From assembly GCA_030674185.1 (NCBI GenBank), contig CM060307.1, positions 58,387,481 through 58,451,480 on the forward strand: a DNA stretch of 64,000 nt. The letters run 5' to 3'. This DNA is from Monoplex corrugatus. Taxonomy: Eukaryota > Mollusca > Gastropoda > Littorinimorpha > Ranellidae. The stretch's first letter is position 1. Each line of letters opens with the position of its first letter. Both the position numbers and the translations under genes were made by a program. Below the pieces are notes generated by a model. That model was not told where the DNA came from. It saw nothing but the letters and a program-made list of their open reading frames with translations, and did not search any database. Of the stretch, positions 12,150 to 23,050 are shown piece after piece.

Positions 12150-14200
12150 CTTTTTCTTTGTAAAGTTTCTGATGTCTGCTCTGATCCATTGCAACCAGTC
12201 TCTTGATACATCTTGTCTTTCAAGATTAAATACTCCTGCTCTTTCAGAACACGAGCCCTGAACGACAAATTTAAAGTCCACATCACCTACTGTGTTCTCT
12301 AAGTCTTATCCTTTGTCTGTGCTACTGACTGGTTTGGATGAGATCCTCTCTTTGTTGACTGTGTTCTAAATAGTTGTCCATCATCAGGCTTTTTCCAACA
12401 CTATTTAAAAGTGTTGCTATGAAACCTATTCTAAAGAACTCTAATCTTGATCGCAACAACTTGAAAAACCATCTCCAGATTCAGACTTGCCATTTTCTCG
12501 AAAGTCATTGAGGAAATTGTTTTGCAAGACCTTTTTGCTTACCTGACAGCCATTGATTTGTTGTGCTACTCCCAATCTGCCTATCGCCTATACCATGGTA
12601 CTGAAACGACACTCTTCAAGGTAACAAATGATATTCTGCTTGCTTTAGATAGTACTAACGTCTATTTTGATTCTCCTTGACTTGTCTGCTGCATTTGATA
12701 TCCAAGACCATAACATTTTTCTGTATAGATTAGAAAATCTTTACGATATTTGAGGTCCAGCATTTGCACAGTTAAAATCTTACCTCAGTGCAGACAACAA
12801 ATTGTTTTATTCTTTGGCCCAAATTCAAAAGTGTGCTGATGTACAGATAGATGTTCTGCAAGGCTATACATCAAGTCTGTGGCCAAGTTTTGTTTTTATT
12901 GTGTACAAAACCACATACTTTGGTGATCAAGAGATATTCTACCTCATTTGCAGATGATATGCAACTATTCGATTCTTTTCCTTCATACAAGATTTGTTCT
13001 ACCGTCCATGTTATGACAAACTGTATCTCAGATATTAAACACTTGATGATTGAGAGCAAATTCAAACTGAACGATGACAAAACAGGAGCCCTCCTCATCA
13101 AGTCTAAAAGAACATCTGTGTGTACAGAAAACTTCCATGTGTGTTGGCAGTACCAACATTGTATTCACACATTCAGATAGAGACGTTGAAGTTACAATGA
13201 TACGTCAGTTTAGTCTCATGTCTCATGTCTCCAAACTTTATCGCTCAGCCTATCTAGAAATTTTCCACATGTGTGTCATCCGCTCTTACCTGACCACTCA
13301 CGCAGCAAAAACTGTGCATTTCTTTTATCCAAGTTAGACAGTTACAATTCTCTGCTTTCTAGCTGCCCACAGTATATTCTCGGCAAACTACAAAAGGTTT
13401 AAACTTCTGTTGCAAGATACGTTTTGGAGCATTGCCCCTTCTTTACAAATTTCATTGTCTCCCAGTCCACATCCAGGCAGACTTTAAGTTCTCAGCTCTC
13501 TCTCACAACTTTTTATTCGATACCACCATTGCCTTTTTGTCAGATCTGTTTACCGTTTATAACCATAGGCAGCTCCAGTTATCATCAAACATACGCATTC
13601 CCTTCGTTCCTATTGTAAAGATTAAAACTTTCTAACATCGTTCATTCTTTCTCTTTACACCACAACAGTGGAACGCCCTTTCATCTCGTATTCCTCATTT
13701 GCAATCTCTGTGCTCTTTTAAGAGAGCGCAAGAAACATTTCTCATCAATCAATACTATTACTAGTATTACTAGTATTAGTCTCACCTCTTTCTCTTCTCC
13801 GTCCTACAATCCGTATTATATTGGTATGATTAGTTGTGAGAGATAATGCCATTTTGTACGTTTCATCGATTTTTTTCCAAACTGGTGTCAGTATCTGTTC
13901 GTTTCGCCGGCGTGAGTCCCTGTGCAGGCCCTTGTAATTTACATGCGTGCATACGTGCTTGCGTGTATATGTCTGTGTTTTGGTGTACGTGTCTTTGTTC
14001 ATGTGAAAGTGTTCCCCTATCGTACCTGTTCTATATCAAGCTTATGTCTCTGATTCATTGTTGACTTCTGTCTCTGTGTAGATCATTTTCTGTAAAGTGT
14101 ACAGTGTTTAAAAGCTTGCTTCCCGGGATGTTACACTGTATAAATTTCATTATTATTACCATCATTATCATTAGTACCATCATCATCATTATTGTTAACA
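12150..14200 (+). pseudogene. Decayed CR1/L2-like LINE
   Basis: Old RT copy, broken in all frames. Recoverable blocks in order are MKPILKNSNLDRNNLKN (12419-12470), FSKVIEEIVLQDLFAYL (about 12490-12550), SQSAYRLYHGTETTLFKVTN with ILLALDST (12569-12657), FADDMQLFDS (12948-12977), KFKLNDDKTGALLIKSK (13060-13110) and YRSAYLEIFHMCVIRSYL (13240-13290). A C-terminal FKRAQETFLI block follows near 13720-13750. The order matches a CR1/L2-type RT and parallels LINE-B (for example LNKLQLNDDKTELM). A degenerate GTATAAATTTCATTATTATT near 14138-14157 looks like the 3' tail. It lies inside unit A only, so it inserted after the units separated or was lost elsewhere. Confidence 0.85.
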
Positions 14201-14599
14201 CTATTAATGTTTTTAAGATCAACATAGTGAAGTGTGGTCTGCTCACCCAGTAGCTTGAGTCCTCTGAACTCCACTAGTGAATCGAAATGAGTTTGGAGAA
14301 TAATTTAAATAATTTAGAAGAAGAAGAAGAAGAAGCAGTAGAATCTGTTTGGCATCGTTTGGTCGTCGTATCTGGCACTGTGTGATCATTGTATTCTTAG
14401 AATTTCCATGTCCATTAAAATTAATTCACTAATGGGCCGGGCATTGAGCTGATTGCGATTAAAGATCTAATCATAAACACCAGGTAAAACCTGAAAATCC
14501 ATTCCTGTTGATAGACATACACTACACAGTTACCGTGCATTGATCTGAAACATGTTCTACGTTCCAAAGAGGGAGAATGAAAAATGTTATAAACGTTGG

Positions 14600-14680
14600 A
14601 CCTTTGACTCTTTAATTTGATTCTGGATGTCACAGCGCAATGCTTCTCTTTCCCAAAATGTCAGAAGTGGGTGTGATTAT
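14600..14680 (+). repeat. Unit A, landmark L3
   Basis: The stretch CACAGCGCAATGCTTCTCTT and the following AATGTCAGAAGTGGGTGTGA are near-identical at 52315-52365 (unit C). In both copies a CT microsatellite follows immediately. No coding signal. Confidence 0.75.
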
Positions 14681-14689
14681 ATATAGGGA

Positions 14690-14766
14690 TCTCTCTCTCT
14701 CCTCTCTCTCTGTCTCTGTGTCTGTCTGTCTCTCTCTCTCTCTCTCTGTCTCTGCTCTTCTCTGTC

Positions 14767-14835
<69 letters not shown>
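14690..14835. repeat. (CT)n microsatellite with CTGT interruptions
   Basis: About 145 bp of CT repeat, at the same position relative to L3 as the CT repeat at 52376-52530. Confidence 0.96.
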
Positions 14836-14859
14836 GTGCGTGTATATGTGGGTGCATGT

Positions 14860-15260
14860 AAGTGCGTGTGGGGATTGGGCTTGCCTTCTCTTCTTCTTGT
14901 TCAAAACGACTGTGCTGCATATAAACACTAAAACAGTATGGCACTTCACAATAACTGCATCTTTTTTCACTATAGGATAGTTACCTTCAAAATCAGTTAC
15001 GGGCATTTCAATCTGTGGTTCCAGTACATGCAGAAAATGTGACGTGACTTTGGTAAATAACTTCTCACAAACAACTTAATCAAAATAACTGCCATATGCT
15101 TTCAACATAAGAACAAACAAAACTGCAAGAAAATCAGAGAAACTTAACGCTCAACACTTAACAATTTGGACATTTACATTTTTTTTTTATTCCAAAGTTC
15201 TCTAATTGATTGGTGTTGCTTTAGTTGCTGGTCAGTGACGTCTAATAGCGGTGTGTTAGC
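14860..15260. other. Unannotated stretch
   Basis: A-rich intergenic sequence with a T run at 15180-15190; nothing recognised. Confidence 0.4.
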
Positions 15261-15267
15261 ATTTTAA

Positions 15268-15353
15268 ATAGCGCGTGCGCACGCACAACACACAACATAC
15301 ACAAACGCGCAACCAAAACACATACACAAAACACAGCAACAACACACACACAC

Positions 15354-15403
<50 letters not shown>

Positions 15404-15406
15404 ACA

Positions 15407-15460
<54 letters not shown>

Positions 15461-15604
15461 ACACACTCTCTCTCTCAACACACCACACACACACACCCAC
15501 ACACACACACACACACACACCTCTCTCTCTCTCTCTCTCTCAAACACACACACGCACACACACATACACACACACTCTCTCTCTCTCAAACACACACACG
15601 CACA

Positions 15605-15675
<71 letters not shown>

Positions 15676-15705
15676 CAACACACACACACACACGCACACA
15701 CACAA
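15268..15705. repeat. Compound (CA)n/(CT)n microsatellite
   Basis: About 440 bp of CA repeat with embedded CTCTCT blocks at 15468-15476, 15521-15541, 15575-15587 and 15605-15610. Its symmetric composition explains the long His-Thr and Val-Cys frames on both strands. Confidence 0.97.
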
Positions 15706-15719
15706 CCCATACATCCGAC

Positions 15720-16113
15720 ACAAGGCCCTACACACTTCCGCTCTCTATCTCACATACAGTCAGGACATGATAAAACCCTCCGTAGAAAGACCTCAGACCA
15801 GTTAGGAGATCCTAGTTCATTCTTACCTGTACACCGTTCTGTGGGCAAAAGACAGAACCAGGTTCGATCGTCACGGGTCAAAAATATGTGCAGAGTATAG
15901 TGGCTGATCCTGGTTGTTCGCACCAAATGCACACGCCAAACATCCTGTAGTGCGCTTGATAGCCCATAGAAACGTGACAACACCATTATGTACACCCACC
16001 AAAGACGGAGGATGCAGACCGCGCAGAAACACAACCTCTGCACAGTGTGGGCTAAACAATCTGTTCAAACCTTGGTCTAAAAGCACTTCGCAGAACACAC
16101 ACACACACACACA

Positions 16114-16185
<72 letters not shown>

Positions 16186-16500
16186 CTTGTCTAACAATCC
16201 CCAGATCTGAAGATCATGATATGGGCTGGACTCATCATTTGGTTTGGACTGGTCGTTTGCCAATAAGTGGTTTGCTGTGAACATTTTCGCTTCATGTGTA
16301 ATACCTTGGCAGGAGGACACATGTCGTGAGTAACATGAACTGAGACAGCAAGACCAAAAAGAAAAGAAAGGAGTGAGAGGGAGAGAGACAGAGGCGGACT
16401 CGCGAAAACATAGGACTTTTGCCATGATATTGATTAGAACAGTTAAGAGGAAGATTGCTGTCACTGTAACGTGGCCATAACCCAAAAAATCAGCCAAAAC
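15720..16500 (+). repeat. Unit A, landmark L4 with (CA)n/(CGCA)n
   Basis: The arm around 16205-16400 (AGATCTGAAGATCATGAT, TGGTTTGCTGTGAACA, the ACATGTCGTGAGTAACATGAACTGAG region and a GA-rich tail) is homologous to 38065-38310 (unit B) and 53568-53790 (unit C). An inserted CA repeat with a (CGCA)7-like block lies at about 16096-16182. The remainder has no recognised content. Confidence 0.65.
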
Positions 16501-17044
16501 TGGATGCGTATTTATTATATAAATAAGGTTAGCTGACTAGGAACATACATCAAATAGCATGTATTCATTTATGTGCACATTATGTGAAATGACCTTTTAA
16601 CGAGAGTAAATGAATAGAAATTGACCATGCAGTGAAAATTTAGGAGTGCTCATCTTTAGACAAGACCTTTCCATAGTCAGTCATTCATTATGCCACTTAT
16701 CCATGGATACTTGGCTATTTGTTCTTTTAATATCAATCCTCATCTCGTTTGTTTTTTTCTGAGATAACAAGGTTGTTTGCCCAGCAACCCATTAAGACTG
16801 TTCTTTTCTCTCAGAAAACGTTGAAATTTTAAAATCGTCAGAATATATCCAGTAAGAAATTATATTCATATTTACAAATACCAATTTAAGAAACCCGTGG
16901 TCTAAATCAATCCAATATTTTTAAACAGCCTGTGCATGAATAACCGAGACATATTTACTATGAATGTTTCTGCTCACAAACACAGATGCCATTGGTCTAC
17001 AAAGTCAGTTGCGCGCAATCATTGCACACGCACACGCTTGTACA

Positions 17045-17083
<39 letters not shown>

Positions 17084-17130
17084 CGTGTTGGTTCAGACAG
17101 TTCCTCCTTACTATGTGTTAAGGGACAGGA
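16501..17130. other. Unannotated stretch of unit A
   Basis: No gene seen. The segment around 16580-16625 resembles 54450-54490 of unit C. A CA repeat lies at about 17040-17082. Confidence 0.4.
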
Positions 17131-17139
17131 GTAGAGTGA

Positions 17140-17940
17140 TCTTCAATTAAGTTCGTCTACTAAACAATACCGATCAGTTCCGTAAGTTACGAACCACGCT
17201 GTTATTTCTATCGCCGAGGCTGATCGCAAAGGAGAAAGGAAAAGAAATAGAGGGAGAGGTGAAGACATCGATCTTTAAAATTGGTCTAGACACACGCCAT
17301 GTTGGTGGAATTCATCCCAGTGTCTTCCAGACAAGTCAGGCGTACTGCTCAAGCTTTGCTGCTTCATCATTTTTGCTTCTAGTGACAAGCATTTTCTATA
17401 TCTCCTGTCGTTACCTCCACCCCAACTCCATCTATGTAAGTCCCAGCTTCTTTCTATCTCTCTTTGTTTTCCTCTAGACCTTGCCTCGGCCTTATGCCCT
17501 CCTTTCTTCTTCATCCATTCCTGTACCCAATACCTTACCACCCCATCTTCTGTCTCCTTTCACATTCCAAACCATGACTTCTTTCATCCAAGCTTCTCTT
17601 TCCCCTTCCCTATATTTCCCCATTGCCCGCCGTCTTATTCCAGCGGCACAACTGTTCACGTCAAGTGCGATAAATGGTGTGACCTAATACTGTATGGTCA
17701 TAATCTCTCATCACAATTTTGTTCCAGCTTGTCACGCTGTGAGTCCTTTGCCAGCCATGTTCAATATAGGGTAATCCCCTTGAGAACAACGCCAAGTATT
17801 GTTGCCGCTTGCCCCTCTCTGTTGTTCTTTCGGGTCATTGCACTCTCTGGGCTGATGGATTAGGTTTACTTTCCCCTTATCCACCCTGAAAATGAGTTTT
17901 GGGGCGGGAGATAACTAAACACGTACTGCTTTTGATGGAG
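17140..17940 (+). repeat. Unit A, landmark D
   Basis: Homologous to 41290-41990 (unit B) and 57840-58700 (unit C). The block 17215-17400 is about 90% identical to unit C by eye and lower to unit B; shared runs include GGTGAAGACATCGATCTTT and CTAGACACACGCCATGTTGG. The later part (CTTGTCACGCTGTG, TTGCCAGCCATGTTCAATA, the CCTTGAGAACAACGCCAAG run) is also shared. It contains the short minus-strand ORF listed separately. Confidence 0.8.
17275..17370 (-). other. Conserved short ORF, unit A copy (31 codons), function unknown
   Basis: Minus-strand ORF from ATGATG to a stop. Its central part, SSTPDLSGRH, and its end, HGVCLD, are kept in register at 57984-58073 (unit C, 29 codons) and 41458-41544 (unit B, 28 codons), with no indel across the shared stretch in any copy. 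Upstream of the ATG the frames differ between copies by single-base indels in an A run. Differences fall in all codon positions, so selection on a protein is not shown. No signal peptide or known motif is visible. It could equally be non-coding sequence with a frame open by chance. Confidence 0.25.
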
Positions 17941-18324
17941 GAGGCAAGGAAGTCATGAGAGCAGACATTTTTAAGTGAGCCTATTCAAATCAAAACACGC
18001 TTAGTCTGTGTGTCCATACTGCTAGTACTGTTTGTCTTCTGCTCATGAAAAATAACTGAGGTATAATGATGAAATAGTTGCGGGATATCTATGGCCACGG
18101 TGAATATAGGATTGTGGTTGAGCTCACACTCTCACTTTGTAAGAAGCGGGAGGACATGAGGATTATACTTGCAAGGGACTGTCATGACTACATGACATAA
18201 CATGGAGTATGAGGATTGTGCTATACTGGTGAATGAGGTGATTCTTCTTCTGCAATATGTATATTTTTGCTTCTGCCATGCTGAATAGGTGACGATGGGA
18301 GAAGAGGAACAGATCCACCCACAG
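17941..18324. other. Continuation of unit A, no gene
   Basis: CAAATCAAAACACGCTTAGTC near 17990 and the following 250 bp parallel 41990-42250 (unit B) and 58740-58900 (unit C). No coding or RNA signal. Confidence 0.5.
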
Positions 18325-18925
18325 CTAAAGATTAGTTCATCTACTTAGGGAGCACTGTCAGAGACGTCGGAGAAGCAGACAGCGATATCAAGGGCCTTCT
18401 CAACTAGGCCGGTATACATTCGGAATGCTGAACAGTGCATGCTAGCTCCCCACTCCCGCCCCCTTTCCACTGCACACCAATAACAAGCTGAGACTAAAGC
18501 ACAGCTGTGTTCTTTCCACCCTATTCTTTGTTTTAGAATGCTGGAGAATGAGCTTACCAAACTGTCAACCGTTTACTCAAGTAACCTAAAAAAAATGATA
18601 AAAAATCCAATCCTCGGGCTGAACAAAGCTTGAGCCTAGAACCAAGCGCCCGATGAAGTCAAGAGAATATGTACATAATCATCACGAGAAGATGACGGAG
18701 ATGGACCGGAAATGTCATCCAAGAAGAACAGAATAACACTGGACACTAGGAGGAAGACGCAACAGGGGAAGACTCAAAAATGTCTGCCATCAAATAGCAG
18801 AGAGAGAGAGAGCTCAGGGCCCTGAAGCACACGACTGGTACTGTATGGAAGCTGTAATAAGAATAAGCAGGAGCAGTGGACCTTTGTGGCTGCCCCTATA
18901 GTCGATGGCGTTATGAGCAGTAAAG
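18325..18925 (+). pseudogene. RTE/BovB-like LINE, C-terminal remnant
   Basis: Fragments in shifting frames: YLGSTVRDVGEADSDIKG (about 18339-18400), KLSTVYSSNLKKMI (about 18560-18603), RRRWRWTGN-like with GRRRNRGR-like residues (18690-18775) and a terminal GPEAHDWY...FVAAPIVDGVM (about 18820-18915). The order (YLGS, KLSTFH-like, RRRWRWIGH-like, GRP-like, EWRSFVAAL-like end) matches the C-terminal half of RTE-type LINEs. It is heavily decayed. It is absent from the matching place in units B and C, so it is an insertion specific to unit A. Confidence 0.7.
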
Positions 18926-19720
18926 TAGACGAGGAAGGAAGTGAAAAGTTTGAAGTGTTTTGTAGAATAGCCCTTGAGACTTATGAGATTTAATCAGTTG
19001 TAAGTAGTTATAAATGCAGTGATTGCTGTAGTCTGCACAGAGAATGGCTGAGGGCTTGCGCAAGGAGGCAAATGTATGACAGGTGCACGTAAGGATAGAC
19101 AACACACGCGCAGTGTAGAGTCCGTAAGTTAGGTACAACACCAGCACCTCTCAAGCTGTATGGATTTTTTGACATAACAATCTGTCATGTTTTGATTTAA
19201 ATCCCGTTTGCATGGTAAATGTGATGTAGCGCACATGGAATCACTCACCAACTGTGACATCTCTTTGAGCAATCTAAATCTGATATAAAATTTGGTTGAT
19301 TTACTTGTTTTTCCTTGTTTTGTTTGTTTTTGTCCCTCAGTGCGTATATCAGCATGCATGTATGCAGTTGCGGTTGAGAGTCAGTGCGAGCACACACACT
19401 CACTGTCAGCAATATTTTGTTAGTTGATATTTAGATGACTAGTGATTCAACATTTCTGATCTTGTGGGAACAGTAGTATTGTTAATCACTGGTCATTGTC
19501 TATGCCAGGTAAGCCCAGGAAAGTATGCAGACATACATGACAACAGGAAACAGAAGAGCTGACGTGCAGGGAATCTAATGTAGGTAGTTTTCTCCACGGT
19601 CATATCTGTGGATGTGTGGTTTCATCGGTGATTGAATTGTCAAAAGAGTGTTCAGTCTGCCCATAATGTTTTAGATTATTTTTTAACTTACCTTGACGTG
19701 ACAGTTTTTACAGGATTGTC
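18926..19720 (+). repeat. Unit A, landmark E
   Basis: The stretch 18938-19135 (GTTTGAAGTGTTTTGTAGAA, CCTTGAGACTTATGAGATTTAATCAGTTGTAAG, then the TAAGGATAGACAACACAC and CCGTAAGTTAGGTAC parts) matches 43290-43475 (unit B) and 59070-59160 (unit C). The stretch 19440-19650 (GTGATTCAACATTTCTGAT, TGACAACAGGAAACAGAAG) matches 43845-44020 and 60317-60500. No coding. Confidence 0.7.
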
Positions 19721-20149
19721 GTAATGTTCTGTGTTTGCTTTTCAAATGTACCAAAATATCTGTTGAAAAGACATTGGTCATCACTGTTCTAAGAATCTAT
19801 CTTACATTACCATTACGTCAAACGGGGTGTGGATATATTGTAAAAGAAACAGATCCCAGAACAGAACCTTGAAGTACACCACACACAAGGGGACATGGAG
19901 TAGACAGACTACCGTTTGCAATGACAGATCGGAAATTCTCACTGACATAATAGCCTAACCACCTAAAGGCGGTGCCCTAAATTCTAAATGTAATTTTGAA
20001 TTTCTTAAACAAAAAGGAATGTTTTTCGTATCAAATACTTCACTAAAGTCGAGCAGAGCAACACGAGAGACTTGTGTCTCATCTACTTGTAATACTATAT
20101 TATCTTACCGATGTCGGGACAGACAGAAGAAGCCATTCAGCATTTATCC
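19721..20149. other. Unannotated stretch of unit A
   Basis: No confident signal. The last part may be the decayed upstream region of the RNase H LINE that follows. Confidence 0.35.
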
Positions 20150-20940
20150 CAGCAGACAGAGCTCAAAAGGAAAAAAATGGGGGAAATGCCCAAACTGTTT
20201 TAACAACTTATACAAAACTACCATACCAAAAAAATATAGGAAAACAATGAATGGGCAGAAGGTAAAATTGATGCAAAAGTCAAACTATGATTGAGCAAAT
20301 AACCTGCAACCCCTAAGAAGTTATTTATACATGAATGGCTTGGTAACCAAGAACAAATTTGGATTGACCTTCACCTTCAAACAAAATAGACGGACAATAC
20401 ACGCAGAAAATGCTGCATATAGTTAGTATCACTACTTCCAGTCTAACAGTGGAAAATGAGGCAGTCACGCATATGCTTTAAAATGGTAAACTGCACTAGG
20501 CTATGAGATGAAAGAGAGTCAAATCTTCACTGTAACTGATTCAATGAACCTACCTCAAAAGGTGGAGAGTGGAATAGGTATCCCGGACTGGCCTGAAACA
20601 ATAGCAATGTAAGTCTACGACAGCTCACGTGAATTTACTGTCCTGGACACTGTGGTGTGAAAACGAACACGCCAACAAACTTGCAGGTAAAGCCAATACA
20701 ACAAGTAGTCTACGCCAAGGAAGAACTGAAGTCTTAGACATCTAAAAATCATATGTTTGTGAACAAGATCTGATGATCATACCATTGATTGTCTTATTCA
20801 AAAACGAACAGCTAAAGGAAAAGAAGTTGACTAAAATCCACCCAAAAAGGAAACACGAGAGCCATCATTAATCAGAAAAACATTGGCAGTGCCTCAAAAA
20901 TAAGGCTGCGCAGCATACTGTAAAGTCAAATACAAAGTTT
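20150..20940 (+). pseudogene. LINE with RNase H domain, C-terminal remnant
   Basis: Decayed tail of an I-group-like LINE that carried an RNase H domain. Recognisable pieces across frames are EAVTHAYALKW-like (20457-20490), VTDSMN...QKVESGIGIPDW (about 20529-20593), the RNase H motif YCPGHCGVKTNEHANKLAG (about 20637-20692) and the tail TSSLRQGRTEVL (20702-20737). After these come SDDHTIDCLIQKRTAKGKE (about 20770-20830) and RAIINQKNIGSASK (about 20859-20900). The aspartate of TDSM and the terminal NE.AN.LAG motif are typical of LINE RNase H. There are many stops and frameshifts. This LINE type is not represented elsewhere in the window. Confidence 0.8.
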
Positions 20941-21324
20941 CTGCGTTTTTCGTAAGACGAATGGACAGAATAATAGTGATATAAAGAAGAGAAGGATTAT
21001 GTGTGCGTGCATTTGTGTATGTGTGTGGGCGTGTTTGTGTGTGTGTTTTGTTTTTGTGAATCAAGGATGGAGGTTGAGTAAAGGGAAATAACGTGATAGA
21101 GATAATAAATTGTGTTAGAAAGCAGAAAGGGGTTATGTGTTAGGTTGCCCACAGATGGGCTTCTATGACGTGAATCTGTGGGGCATTAGCACAGTGCACT
21201 CATTCCGTGGATGGAGAGGGAACATTTTGGGGAAATAACAGGCGAAGAAATATATTTCTCTACGATATAAACTAAGTTGTTTAAATGACGGATTAATACA
21301 AAGATAGACATAGAACTCATACGT
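20941..21324. other. Unannotated stretch with GT patch
   Basis: GT-rich patch at about 21000-21050; otherwise nothing recognised. Confidence 0.4.
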
Positions 21325-21460
21325 TAAGTAGGAGCTCAAGACCATGCCAGCGAGTATGGCTCATGAGCAGGTTTACGATGTATGTCATGATCACTTTGGA
21401 TCAAGTCCATCGCATGTTATTTGTAGTGTCAGTGCATATGGAATTTATTCTGAGTATGTG
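21325..21460 (+). repeat. Dispersed repeat R1 (opposite orientation to the unit B and C copies)
   Basis: The sequence AGGAGCTCAAGACCATGCCAGC followed by TCATGATCACTTTGG matches the reverse complement of 43060-43195 (unit B) and of about 59235-59400 (unit C). The orientation switch relative to the rest of the unit marks it as an interspersed repeat, or as a local inversion. No RT or tRNA signature seen. Confidence 0.55.
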
Positions 21461-21579
21461 GCATGCATCATCACAGTTATCATCCTCGTACATCGTCATA
21501 CTATTGTGCAAATGATCTTGCATTCTGCTGCAATTCATACCCTGTTATCATAATGACATTGCATGAAAATGTTTGTCAC

Positions 21580-22128
<549 letters not shown>

Positions 22129-22138
22129 TTCTCCCTCT

Positions 22139-22445
22139 GCATGTGGTTTCGATCTCTTGGTGTGTACCGTTTCGCCCGATCACTAGTACAGGGGGGACTA
22201 ATTGATTCAACGGTTTCCACATCCCCGAGGAGCCCGGAAAAAGTTTGGTTTGAACCGTGATGCAGAAGAAGGACCTATCGATTATGTGTCAGGGAGGGAG
22301 GGAAGTACAGGAAGGATGGGGTGGCTTGGAGGTGCTTGCCTGAGCTGAGCAAACAGCTTTGTTGGGGCCCTCCATCAACCTTCCTCCAAACGACCCCTGT
22401 CTGTCTTTCTCTTTGTGTCTGTCGGTTTCTCTCTATTTTTGTCTG
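22139..22445. repeat. Highly conserved core, unit A copy
   Basis: About 300 bp that differs from 61688-61985 (unit C) by only about five substitutions and two small indels. The 150 bp at 22272-22420 differ from 45073-45222 (unit B) at about three sites. Flanking sequence on both sides is clearly more diverged. None of the frames shows synonymous-biased change: the three A-B differences in the tight part alter residues in two frames, and the third frame hits a stop. A minus-strand GGTTCAAACC (22247-22256) fits the pol III B-box consensus and is followed by TTTTT, but no A box or tRNA fold is seen. Options are a conserved regulatory or RNA element, gene conversion, or recent copying of a mobile fragment. 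Confidence 0.7.
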
Positions 22446-23050
22446 CCTGCCTGCTGGTCTGTCTCGTATTTTCACTCTTCACGAAAACCTCGAGCACAGC
22501 TAGAGCGACTTTCTAGCTGCTTTTTCCATCCGTCTGTACACTGATTTTTCCCAAAGAATTTATCATAAGCTGATTCCTTGTCTTCTTCTTCTTGCCAGCC
22601 TCCCAAACACAAGAAGGATGAAGGAATGAAGACGAATATGTATGTCCGTCTCTGTATTTGCCTTTCTGTTTGAGCAAACCTAGCCACAAATATTTCATGG
22701 CCGTGTGTGTGGATGTTGACAGAGTTCCAGACAAATGTCCAGTGTGAAGTTACAAATTTGCTGTATAACCTGGGGTCATGATCACAAAATCAGATGATGA
22801 TCAGGCCATATTAACAATGTATTCTTTTCTGGTTCTCTGACACGTCTGTGCTGAAAATGCATTTGTGTCCAGTTTCAGTATCATCATAGAAAAAAGACAG
22901 TCAAAAAGACAGTCAGATCATACCGACCACATGTCTTCTCCACAGCCTTTTCTGTTCTGTAACTTACACGTCTGATTCAGTCTTTCAAACTTGAGACTCT
23001 TAGTATGGTGTGGTTTTTCAGTCAGTAGTCCTCTCTCATCTGTTCACCTG
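22446..23050 (+). repeat. Unit A, core downstream arm
   Basis: The stretch 22540-22740 (AGAATTTATCATAAGCTGATTCC, CCAGCCTCCCAAACACAAG, GTTTGAGCAAACCTAGCCAC) matches 62828-63010 (unit C) and 45355-45530 (unit B) at roughly 75-80% by eye. No coding signal. Confidence 0.7.

Noticed and set aside
15268..15705. Long frames rich in His-Thr or Val-Cys (also at 10.4, 24.7, 32.3, 41.1, 56.3-57.8 and 63.3 kb)
   Set aside because: They are translations of CA/GT repeats, open on both strands at once, with no flanking coding sequence.
22275..22475. Minus-strand frame across the conserved core, similar between units A and B
   Set aside because: All differences in the tight part change residues, unit C breaks the frame, and the upstream half is microsatellite-derived.
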